Source: Prochlorococcus sp. AG-402-G19
GTDB taxonomy: Bacteria > Cyanobacteriota > Cyanobacteriia > PCC-6307 > Cyanobiaceae
Assembly: GCA_003279455.1 (NCBI GenBank)
Contig: QCHU01000009.1
Span: forward strand, 1-41,892
Direction: 5' to 3'
Length of the DNA stretch: 41,892 nt
Shown here: positions 35,254 to 41,892 of the stretch, piece by piece
Numbering within the stretch: the first letter of the stretch is position 1
Layout: every line of letters begins with the position of its first letter
Position numbers and translations under genes: made by a program
The notes under the pieces: model-generated
Database searches by the model: none
Seen by the model: the letters and a program-made list of their open reading frames with translations, nothing else
What the model was told of the DNA's origin: nothing

Positions 35254-36351
35254 GTGTTAGATCAAAAAGATAATCTTTTAAGCTCATATAACTATGATTT
35301 ACCAAATGACTTAATTGCTCAATCACCTACCAAGAGTAGGCATGATGCCAAATTGATGATTGTTAAAGATGGCCTCGATGATTCTTTAAACCTTTCGCAT
35401 GCAAAGGTATGGGACATAAAGAATATCTTGAAGACTGGTGATCTTTTAGTTGTTAATAATACGCGAGTTGTTAAAGCAAGATTAAAAATTCGATTGTCAG
35501 GAGGAGGGGCAGGTGAATTATTGCTAATGGAACCGAGGGGTGATGGCCGATGGCTTTGTCTTGCTCGTCCTGCTAGGCGTATGAGAGGAGGTGATCAATT
35601 GTGGTTGGATACGTCACCAGATAATTCTTTAAGCTTGAAAGTTATTGATAAAGATGAGAGAACAGGCGGAAGAATTATTCAATTTTCAAATGAGTTTACT
35701 AGTTGGGCGGAAATGGAAAAATTACTTGATTTATGTGGAGAAGTCCCATTGCCTCCATATATAGATAAGGACAAATCTAGTGGTCATGAGGAAAGCTATC
35801 AGACTAGATTTGCTTCGAAACCAGGAGCCATAGCTGCTCCCACAGCGGGCTTACATCTAAGTGATGAACTTATAGAAAATTTAAAAACGAGAGGTATTAA
35901 AATTGCTCAAATTACTTTGCATGTCGGCTTAGGAACTTTTAGACCATTAGAGAAAGAAGATCTATCTCAGTTGCATTTACATAGTGAGTGGATAGAGGTT
36001 ACTGAAGAGACCATAAGAGCGATAACTAGTTGCAAGGAAGATGGGGGAAAAGTCTATGCCGTTGGTACTACCAGTGTGAGAGCCCTCGAGGCTGCATATC
36101 TTTCAGGAAGAGGTGCCTTGAAGCCGTATGCGGGAAAAGTGAATTTGGTAATTAAACCAGGATTTAAATTTTCGGTCATTGATGGATTGCTCACTAATTT
36201 CCATCTACCTAAAAGTTCCCTATTACTTTTAGTTAGCGCTCTAATTGGTCGAAAACGTATGTTGAAAATTTATCAACATGCTATTTCTAACAAATATCGA
36301 TTTTTCTCTTATGGAGACGCGATGTTAATAACACCCGAGTCAGTTATATAA
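35254..36351 (+). CDS. queA: S-adenosylmethionine:tRNA ribosyltransferase-isomerase
   Basis: Queuosine pathway enzyme that builds epoxyqueuosine on tRNA from SAM. The protein is 365 aa, GTG start. Motifs are [20 protein letters not shown] at the N-terminus, [43 protein letters not shown] near 190, [10 protein letters not shown] and [14 protein letters not shown]. The C-terminal [20 protein letters not shown] is complete. It is convergent with cysK, 9 bp between stops. Confidence 0.95.
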   Translation: MLDQKDNLLSSYNYDLPNDLIAQSPTKSRHDAKLMIVKDGLDDSLNLSHAKVWDIKNILKTGDLLVVNNTRVVKARLKIRLSGGGAGELLLMEPRGDGRWLCLARPARRMRGGDQLWLDTSPDNSLSLKVIDKDERTGGRIIQFSNEFTSWAEMEKLLDLCGEVPLPPYIDKDKSSGHEESYQTRFASKPGAIAAPTAGLHLSDELIENLKTRGIKIAQITLHVGLGTFRPLEKEDLSQLHLHSEWIEVTEETIRAITSCKEDGGKVYAVGTTSVRALEAAYLSGRGALKPYAGKVNLVIKPGFKFSVIDGLLTNFHLPKSSLLLLVSALIGRKRMLKIYQHAISNKYRFFSYGDAMLITPESVI

Positions 36352-36360
36352 ACTCAAAAG

Positions 36361-37347
36361 TCAAGCTAATGATGGTTCTTTAATAACGCCTGTAGGAACA
36401 TTTTCAAACAATACGGATGAAATATATCTTTCGGCAAGATCAGGTAGAACCACAACGATTGTTTTTCCTGAGAACTCTTCTTTTTCTGCAAGCCTTAAAG
36501 CCACAGCGGCAGCCGCACCACATGAGATGCCAACTAAAAGACCTTCCTCTTGTGCTAAACGTAATGCCATCTCAATAGACTCATCATTTGAGACTTGCTC
36601 AACTTGATCGACTACAGATAAGTCAAGGTTTTTAGGAATAAACCCAGCTCCAATCCCTTGAATCTTGTGCGGGCCGGGTTTTACTTCTTCTCCATTGAGA
36701 GTTTGTGTTATTACTGGGCTGTGAGAGGGCTCTACGGCAACAGATATTAATGAATGATTTTTTTCTTGCTTTATGAAACGTGAAACACCTGTAATTGTTC
36801 CACCTGTCCCGACGCCAGAGACTAAAACATCAATTTGGCCATCCGTATCATCCCAGATTTCAGGACCTGTAGTTTTGAAATGTATTTCTGGATTGGCTGG
36901 ATTATCAAATTGCCCTGGCATGAAGTATTTCTTAGGGTCGCTATCTGCTATTTCCTTTGCTTTCGCAATGGCACCAGGCATTCCTTTTGCTGCTTCAGTA
37001 AGTATTAATTCAGCACCAAGAACAGCCATCATCCTCCTGCGTTCAATTGACATGGACTCAGGCATCGTGAGGATTAACTTGTAACCTCTAGCAGCGGCTG
37101 TATAGGCAAGGGCTATTCCAGTATTTCCAGATGTTGGTTCAATAATTACTTTTTCTTTATTGAGTAAACCTTTCTTTTCAGCATCCCAGATCATATTTGC
37201 TCCTATTCTGCATTTGACACTATAGGCAGGGTTACGGCCTTCTATCTTTGCAAGTACTGTCGCTTTAGCGTTTTTTGTGATCGAATTAAGTTTGACCAAT
37301 GGTGTATGACCAATAGCAAAACTATTGTCTTCATAGATTCTTGACAT
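36361..37347 (-). CDS. cysK: Cysteine synthase A (O-acetylserine sulfhydrylase)
   Basis: PLP enzyme that makes cysteine from O-acetylserine and sulfide. The protein is 328 aa. The PLP lysine is in [20 protein letters not shown] near 43, the substrate loop in [16 protein letters not shown] near 68, and the phosphate-binding glycines in [15 protein letters not shown] near 174. The C-terminal [15 protein letters not shown] is intact. It lies on the same strand as the two transsulfuration genes, forming a cysteine/methionine cluster. Confidence 0.96.
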   Translation of the reverse strand: MSRIYEDNSFAIGHTPLVKLNSITKNAKATVLAKIEGRNPAYSVKCRIGANMIWDAEKKGLLNKEKVIIEPTSGNTGIALAYTAAARGYKLILTMPESMSIERRRMMAVLGAELILTEAAKGMPGAIAKAKEIADSDPKKYFMPGQFDNPANPEIHFKTTGPEIWDDTDGQIDVLVSGVGTGGTITGVSRFIKQEKNHSLISVAVEPSHSPVITQTLNGEEVKPGPHKIQGIGAGFIPKNLDLSVVDQVEQVSNDESIEMALRLAQEEGLLVGISCGAAAAVALRLAEKEEFSGKTIVVVLPDLAERYISSVLFENVPTGVIKEPSLA

Positions 37348-37435
37348 TTTTAAAATGACTTAATTAGCTAATACTCTAAATCTATATAAAAATTTCGGTA
37401 ATTGGTTATTTAGATAATCTTTATTAGTGATTTTT

Positions 37436-38902
37436 TTATATTACTGAATTAAATCTTGACCATAATTCATCTTCATTTTCTAGACCTACAGACACTCTTA
37501 ATAGGTGTTCTGAGACCCCGCAACTTTCAGCCCATTTTAATTCTTTAAAGTGTGCCAACTGAACATATGGACAAACTAGTGTAAAATTTGTACCTAGACT
37601 TGGTCCTTTGTTTACTCTTAATGAGTCATAAACTCTTATTGATTCTTCAATTCCTCCTTTAAGTTCAAATGATAATAGACATCCATAACCTCCTCCTTTT
37701 TTTAAAAGCGAATTAAAATTTTTACAATATTGTGGATGCAAAACGTTTGAAATTTCTTTTTTTGTTTCTAATTTTTCTTTCAGCTTTAGGCAAGATATGT
37801 TTAACCTTCTTAAGCGATCCTCTACGTCTCGACTAGTCTTTTCTAGCTCGATAGTATCTGAATCAGAGAGGGTTGATAATGCAACTTTAGGAATGATCTC
37901 AGCTAAGTCATTTCTCCATTTAGAGTAAGGACTTATGACAGTACTGCCAGCAAGAATATCTCCTCTTCCAGCAAAACTTTTTGTAAGTGAGCTAAAAACT
38001 ACATCTGCATAAGGAGTTAGATGAACGTTTAAAGATGAACCGATGGTATCGTCAACGACGATTGGGATGCTTTTTTCTTGAGCTAATTTTGAAATGGATA
38101 TGAGGTCAACGCATTGCAATAAAGGATTACTAGGTATCTCAATTATTAGTGCTGCAGGATTCTTTTTGTCTATCTCTTGTCTTATATGGTCTAATTTTGT
38201 TTTGATGATGAGATCGCTTCCTTGGAAAATAATTTGAGGGAGTTTAAGTACATCAACGTATGGGAAGCCTATTTGAAGCGTCGAAGAATTACCTTTGATA
38301 CATTTTATCGCTGAAAGAGTAGTTGTTAATGCAGCCATCCCTGATCGATGTAGTCGTATTAGGTCTCTATCGCAATTATATATATTTGCTAAACGATTAA
38401 GAAGTTCATCTCGAGCGCAATCTCCATCAGAAGGGGAGGGCCTTGTTTCTCTTCCAAGGGCAATTGCCGCTTCACGTGACGACAATCCAAGACCAGTATG
38501 TTGCCAGAAGGCTTTTGCAGAGGGAGAGCTCCTTTGATCAACAATTAGACAGGAAATACCAAGATAATCTTTTATTTTTGAAGAACAATCAGAATATTTT
38601 CGATGACAATATTGTTGTGCACTCAAAGCAGAAGCGCTATTGGGATAAGGCCAACTACTTTGGTGAGATTCACCATGAAATGCAAGTGATTTTCTAGCTA
38701 CCTCGGCAACAAAAGGATGGAATCCGAATCTAGGGTAAATTGCTTTTAATGAATTTAGACAGGATGGAATCTTCTCTTCATATGCGATTACATCTTTCCA
38801 TCTAGGCAAGGCAACAGATACGGCATGTGGCCGACTTGGGAGGGGCTCCCCTAAGTCTTTAGCACTCCAGCAAGGATTATTTAGTAAATTTCTTTCAGTC
38901 AA
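37436..38902 (-). CDS. Cystathionine gamma-synthase-like PLP enzyme with N-terminal extension
   Basis: 488 aa, longer than bacterial MetB (~390). The C-terminal ~340 residues are a Cys/Met-metabolism PLP domain: VVDDTIGSSLNVHLTPYADV, then VVFSSLTKSFAGRGDILAGS with the PLP lysine. The N-terminal ~130 residues (HAVSVALPRWKDVIAYEEK and PRFGFHPFVAEVARK) resemble the extension of fungal cystathionine gamma-synthases (Str2 type). The role is likely synthesis or breakdown of cystathionine, but substrate preference cannot be read here. Its ATG overlaps the stop of the upstream metB-like gene by 4 bp. Confidence 0.82.
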   Translation of the reverse strand: MTERNLLNNPCWSAKDLGEPLPSRPHAVSVALPRWKDVIAYEEKIPSCLNSLKAIYPRFGFHPFVAEVARKSLAFHGESHQSSWPYPNSASALSAQQYCHRKYSDCSSKIKDYLGISCLIVDQRSSPSAKAFWQHTGLGLSSREAAIALGRETRPSPSDGDCARDELLNRLANIYNCDRDLIRLHRSGMAALTTTLSAIKCIKGNSSTLQIGFPYVDVLKLPQIIFQGSDLIIKTKLDHIRQEIDKKNPAALIIEIPSNPLLQCVDLISISKLAQEKSIPIVVDDTIGSSLNVHLTPYADVVFSSLTKSFAGRGDILAGSTVISPYSKWRNDLAEIIPKVALSTLSDSDTIELEKTSRDVEDRLRRLNISCLKLKEKLETKKEISNVLHPQYCKNFNSLLKKGGGYGCLLSFELKGGIEESIRVYDSLRVNKGPSLGTNFTLVCPYVQLAHFKELKWAESCGVSEHLLRVSVGLENEDELWSRFNSVI

Positions 38903-40068
38903 GAGATGTTCCCCAATGCTTGATTTAAATCGGCACTTAAGTCCTCAATATCTTCACATCCGACGGAAAATCTAATAAGTGAATCAGTAATTCCAATCTT
39001 TAATTTTCTTTCTTTGGGAACTGAAGCGTGTGTCATCGTTGCTGGGTGGCAAACTAGGCTTTCAATTCCTCCGAGACTTTCTGCCATTTTGAAATAATGA
39101 AGACTTTTGCAAAAAGAATAAGTTTGGGCTTGAGTTGCGTTAACTATGGCAGTAACAATTGCTCCTCCCATAGCCATTTGCCTTTGAGCCAATTTACATT
39201 GTGGATGATCACTCCTAAAGGGATATCGAACTGATTTTATTGCTGGATTTTTGGCTAATTGATTAGCGATTTTAGATGCATTATTTATTTGTCTTTCTAA
39301 GCGAAGTGGAAGAGTCTTTATCCCCCTAGTGATAAGCCAGCAATCAAAAGGAGAAGGGTTTAAGCCAAGAGCTTTTTGGGCGAAATTTAGCTTATCTCTC
39401 CATACGGTACTCTCGGTACATACTGCACCTCCAAGTGCATCTGAGTGACCATTGATATACTTGGTCGTGCTAGTTAAAGATAAGGTCGCTCCAAGTTTAA
39501 GAGGTCTTTGTAATAGAGGTGTCGCAAAAGTATTGTCTACAACAACAGGAATTTGCATTTTATTTGAGATATGACAAATCCCCTCAATATCAATAATTTT
39601 AAGAAGAGGGTTAGTTGGACTTTCGATCCAAATCATTGCGGGTTTGTGATTTGAAATGACTTCTTGAAAATTGGGCTTTGTAAAGTCTATCCATTGAGTT
39701 TTTAATCCAAAACGATTAAAAACTTGTTCAAATAATCTCACCGTACACCCATAGAGGTTCTCCTCACAAAGAATTAAGTCTCCAGCCTGAAGAGAGGAGA
39801 CTATTGCTGTAATTGCAGCGACTCCAGAACTAAATACGCTTGCGAACTGACATTCTTCAAGATCAGATAAAACTGCTTCAAGAATTCGAAAATTTGGATT
39901 TCCTGAACGAGTGTAGTCAAAGCCGCTCTCATTACCATGAACGAACGTTGATGTTGGGAAGATAGGAGGCATTATTGATCCTGTCTCTTCAGAAAAAATT
40001 TCTTTGTGATGAATGACTCTTGTGTTTACTCCGGTACTGAACTCCTTGTCTCTTTTTGCTGATCCCAT
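38899..40068 (-). CDS. metB: Cystathionine gamma-synthase (MetB-like)
   Basis: 389-aa PLP transsulfuration enzyme. MPPIFPTSTF and GFDYTRSGNPNFRILEAVLS bind PLP phosphate, the FSSGVAAITAIVSSL loop follows, VVVDNTFATPLLQRPLKLGA is near 185, and the Schiff-base lysine is in LTSTTKYINGHSDALGG near 208. ESLGGIESLVCHPATMTHAS near the end is typical of MetB/MetC. MetB and MetC are hard to separate by motif; MetB is favoured by family knowledge of picocyanobacteria. First gene of the minus-strand run metB - extended CGS - cysK, with a palindrome and terminator-like hairpin just upstream. Confidence 0.88.
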   Translation of the reverse strand: MGSAKRDKEFSTGVNTRVIHHKEIFSEETGSIMPPIFPTSTFVHGNESGFDYTRSGNPNFRILEAVLSDLEECQFASVFSSGVAAITAIVSSLQAGDLILCEENLYGCTVRLFEQVFNRFGLKTQWIDFTKPNFQEVISNHKPAMIWIESPTNPLLKIIDIEGICHISNKMQIPVVVDNTFATPLLQRPLKLGATLSLTSTTKYINGHSDALGGAVCTESTVWRDKLNFAQKALGLNPSPFDCWLITRGIKTLPLRLERQINNASKIANQLAKNPAIKSVRYPFRSDHPQCKLAQRQMAMGGAIVTAIVNATQAQTYSFCKSLHYFKMAESLGGIESLVCHPATMTHASVPKERKLKIGITDSLIRFSVGCEDIEDLSADLNQALGNIS

Positions 40069-40080
40069 ATCCTTTGAGTT

Positions 40081-40105
40081 GTTTTTCTATAGGCTATAGA
40101 AAAAC
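40081..40105 (-). promoter_or_regulatory. Perfect 12-bp palindrome before metB
   Basis: GTTTTTCTATAG (40081-40092), one spacer base, CTATAGAAAAAC (40094-40105). It begins 12 bp upstream of the metB ATG, a position suited to an operator or a 5'-UTR hairpin occluding translation. Confidence 0.6.
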
Positions 40106-40109
40106 ATGA

Positions 40110-40133
40110 AAAAGCCCCTAAAAAAGGGGCTCC
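40110..40133 (-). terminator. Terminator-like hairpin upstream of metB (possible attenuator)
   Basis: In the minus direction GAGCCCC pairs with GGGGCT and is followed by TTTTT, a good intrinsic terminator pointing toward metB, about 42 bp before its ATG. No minus-strand gene ends here, so it may be an attenuator. A TATAAT on the minus strand (complement of about 40216-40221) is a possible start of the leader. Confidence 0.55.
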
Positions 40134-40378
40134 ATAATTAAAATTAATGAGAAAGAAGCTAGGTGAAGCTTTATACCCTATTGAAATAATACATAGTTTA
40201 AGCAGTAGAGGTGGATTATAAGGAAAATTAAGTGGGACTTAAGTTTGACTATTTATTCCACAGATCGCACAATACGCGCGAAATCGGTCTGATTGGCTAT
40301 CCGTACAAACCCGTTATCACGTTTATCTTATTTTGGAGCGAGCATTAAATTAGAACTAAGAAATTCAATTGATTCGCG
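40134..40378. other. Leader/intergenic region, no gene recognised
   Basis: 245 bp. On the minus strand it holds a TATAAT (complement of 40216-40221) and a seven-codon frame ATG...TAA (MYYFNRV) before the hairpin at 40110-40133. I see no known riboswitch consensus. The plus strand presumably carries the promoter of the small ORF at 40379. Confidence 0.4.
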
Positions 40379-40549
40379 ATGAATTTATTTGAAAATATCT
40401 TTCATAATCAATTCTTGATGACTTTCCTCATTGCATCAATATGGATCGTTCCAGGTTTTGTCTTTACCAGAATGACAAATAAAAAATTCAAGAGAAGAGA
40501 ACTTGCAAGACAAGCTAAGAGAGTTTCAAAACTTTATCCTTCTTCTTAG
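40379..40549 (+). CDS. 56-aa membrane microprotein
   Basis: ATG at 40379, TAG at 40547-40549. The peptide starts MNLFENIFHNQFLMTFLIAS, continues IWIVPGFVFTRMTN as a single membrane span (about 13-31), and ends in a basic, helical cytoplasmic tail (KKFKRRELARQAKRVSKLYP). The clear membrane-then-basic-tail layout and codon pattern support a real gene. No family name is known to me. No Shine-Dalgarno is evident. Confidence 0.65.
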   Translation: MNLFENIFHNQFLMTFLIASIWIVPGFVFTRMTNKKFKRRELARQAKRVSKLYPSS

Positions 40550-40809
40550 CTTGGAAAGGCCAAAAGTATTAGTACATCGTCTTGAAAAAAACTGCGAGTT
40601 TAACCATTGATTAAAGAGCTCAGGATATTTATCAAAAGCCCCTTTCGAGATTTGTATAACCCAAGTATTTAGCTCGCTGACTTATAAAATAAACTAATAG
40701 GTAAAAATAACCCGAACTGGTTAGCCCTCCATCGACCGACCTAAGAGAAAAAAGAACAAACTTCTAGATTAGCTTCATTCTCGCATAAGTAACTAGAAAA
40801 CTATTAGCT
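40550..40809. other. Spacer between small ORFs, nothing recognised
   Basis: 260 bp without an ORF, RNA motif or strong hairpin. It presumably holds the promoter of the pair of small ORFs downstream. Confidence 0.4.
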
Positions 40810-40920
40810 ATGCACGCAATAACCAAAATTACTGCTACTAAGCTGTTGCTTCTTTTTAATCTACCAGCAATCCTTTTATTAGCCGGAGCTTTCGAAATTG
40901 GTTCTTCAGTACTTGCATAA
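40810..40920 (+). CDS. 36-aa hydrophobic microprotein
   Basis: ATG at 40810, TAA at 40918-40920. The peptide is MHAITKITATKLLLLFNLPA followed by ILLLAGAFEIGSSVLA: a short polar start and one long hydrophobic stretch, as in single-span photosystem-size peptides. It is followed after 2 bp by the next small ORF, suggesting one transcript. No known family and no Shine-Dalgarno. Confidence 0.5.
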   Translation: MHAITKITATKLLLLFNLPAILLLAGAFEIGSSVLA

Positions 40921-40922
40921 TT

Positions 40923-41039
40923 ATGACTTCATTTCAAGAAAGATTTAGTGAATTAAAAGTTAAAAAGTATATTCCTCTTTTTGTTGTTGGAAAGCTAGCC
41001 ATACTTACAGGGTTTCTTTTCTATATGATGCAGGGGTAA
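40923..41039 (+). CDS. 38-aa membrane microprotein
   Basis: ATG at 40923, TAA at 41037-41039. MTSFQERFSELKVKKYIPLF followed by VVGKLAILTGFLFYMMQG: an amphipathic, charged N-terminus and one membrane span. It starts 2 bp after the preceding ORF, so coupling is likely. The -1 frame after its span continues as a helical charged stretch to 41125 (see findings). Confidence 0.5.
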   Translation: MTSFQERFSELKVKKYIPLFVVGKLAILTGFLFYMMQG

Positions 41040-41192
41040 GGGATGACAAAGAAAGAATTAAAGCTGTTGAACTACGAATTAAAGAACTACAAACTCTTAT
41101 TCAATACTTGAAGAACGAGAAGTGAAATCTATTAAGAAGTTTTTCCAAGCACTGAAAATTCTTTTATAGGTTTTTAAGAATTTAAGTTGCTT

Positions 41193-41291
41193 TTACCAAT
41201 CAGAGTCTTCTAGAAGATTTGAATACTCGTTATCAAAAAACAGGTCTTCCTCTAATACTTCTTCCAGAGTGATTCTATTAAAATAAGTCAT
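41193..41291 (-). CDS. 32-aa acidic microprotein
   Basis: ATG complementary to 41289-41291, TAA at 41193-41195. MTYFNRITLEEVLEEDLFFD followed by NEYSNLLEDSDW: very acidic, no membrane segment. Its ATG overlaps the stop of the upstream 46-aa ORF (ATGA), a classic coupling arrangement that supports both. Confidence 0.5.
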   Translation of the reverse strand: MTYFNRITLEEVLEEDLFFDNEYSNLLEDSDW

Positions 41292-41428
41292 GCTTCACTT
41301 CGAAAAGGTGAGTTATAATAAGCCTTGTTAACTGTATAAAGTGTGTAAAGAGATACAGCAATCCCTAAAAAACCTACAACTAGGATTAGAGAGAAGGATG
41401 GAAAATCATAAGTAGGAATTGAAGTCAT
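41288..41428 (-). CDS. 46-aa single-span membrane microprotein
   Basis: ATG complementary to 41426-41428, TGA at 41288-41290. MTSIPTYDFPSFSLILVVGF then LGIAVSLYTLYTVNKAYYNS and PFRSEA. One membrane span at about 12-34 with a short tail, reminiscent in size of small thylakoid subunits, though it is not PsbN or another I can name. It overlaps the downstream acidic ORF by 4 bp. Confidence 0.6.
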   Translation of the reverse strand: MTSIPTYDFPSFSLILVVGFLGIAVSLYTLYTVNKAYYNSPFRSEA

Positions 41429-41521
41429 AATGATATAAATGTTTCAATCGTGTTCTAAACCATCTACATGCTTTTTGATTGAGGCTTGTACGACAAATTT
41501 TTACGCTTAACACGACAAAGG

Positions 41522-41892
41522 CTAAGCATTAAAAAATTCATTAAGTGATAAATCATTTCTTTTTAACAAAGCAAAAGTTGTACCCTTGTAACCTTTACAT
41601 ATACGTAAGTCGGGAGATAATACAGTTGTATCTAGCCAACCTTTTGGAGTCTTTTTTATTTCTGATAGGAAACTAATCTTTTTGCCTAGTAACTTTGGAC
41701 CTATTATTCCTGCTTTTTTAAAGCTAACGTTTATACGTTTCTGATCAATGATTTCTAGGCTAGCAAGAATATTAGTGGAAAATAGCTTTCCTGCAAAACC
41801 TTTTGGTCTTAATAAATTTAGTCCTCTACTTCTCTTTGGCTCAAGTATCTGTAAGTTATCTAATAGTGGTGAATAATTTAAAAGAGGTGAGT
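41522..41892 (-). CDS. PAP/fibrillin-family protein, C-terminal part
   Basis: Partial: the 5' end lies beyond the window; 122 codons remain before the TAG at 41522-41524. The visible end includes FSTNILASLEIIDQKRINVS and the phrase WLDTTVLSPDLRICKGYKGT, the characteristic tail of plastid-lipid-associated (PAP/fibrillin) proteins, which bind lipids or plastoglobules and are linked to photoprotection in phototrophs. Confidence 0.75.
   Translation of the reverse strand, partial: SPLLNYSPLLDNLQILEPKRSRGLNLLRPKGFAGKLFSTNILASLEIIDQKRINVSFKKAGIIGPKLLGKKISFLSEIKKTPKGWLDTTVLSPDLRICKGYKGTTFALLKRNDLSLNEFFNA

Noticed and set aside
40134-40378. SAM riboswitch ahead of metB
   Set aside because: Position would suit one, but I could not find the conserved core of any known SAM riboswitch class on the minus strand.

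Overview
The window reads as chromosome of a marine picocyanobacterium, most likely a low-light-adapted Prochlorococcus. The evidence is AT-rich DNA, very short intergenic gaps in the right half, psaE, the pipX-pipY pair, a marine-cyanobacterial gene order, sRNAs that look like Yfr1 and Yfr2, and many tiny membrane-protein ORFs. Clade assignment is inference; no database was consulted.

Layout. 1-1016: 3' end of 23S rRNA, 5S rRNA and the rRNA operon terminator. 1025-7046: core genes (mutM, psaE, a cyanobacterial HTH-like protein, a LysM protein, an aldehyde dehydrogenase, two small membrane proteins, a VTT/DedA-type membrane protein). 7060-8400: gene-poor and RNA-rich. It holds two small ORFs, one with a three-hairpin leader, and two adjacent sRNAs whose key motifs are complementary over 12 nt. 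8409-18971: accessory region with a TPR/2OG-oxygenase protein, a TPR/GT41 glycosyltransferase, a GT4 glycosyltransferase, a broken GT41 remnant and a GDP-L-fucose synthase. It is bracketed by a degenerate tRNA-Thr fragment on the left and two tRNA-Thr genes on the right, with a decayed tyrosine recombinase beside the second. 19080-40068: dense conserved housekeeping block (aroQ, miaE, cobI, dus, der, ecfT, pipX, pipY, sepF, proC, a GT4 gene, recO, deoC, hpf, lipB, an acyl-ACP/CoA synthetase, ylqD, pdhC, queA, cysK and two transsulfuration enzymes). 40069-41892: a possible attenuator and palindrome upstream of the sulfur amino acid genes, at least five tiny ORFs, and a PAP/fibrillin gene cut by the window edge.

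How it fits together. The right half is stable core metabolism: cobalamin, tRNA modification, PII-dependent nitrogen signalling through PipX/PipY, cell division, lipid recycling, lipoate and pyruvate dehydrogenase, cysteine and methionine synthesis. The 11.3-18.9 kb region looks like the remains of a tRNA-Thr-integrating element that carried a surface-glycosylation cassette. This matches the general plan of the tRNA-targeting tyrosine-recombinase elements described in Prochlorococcus (tycheposons), but that link rests on architecture only.
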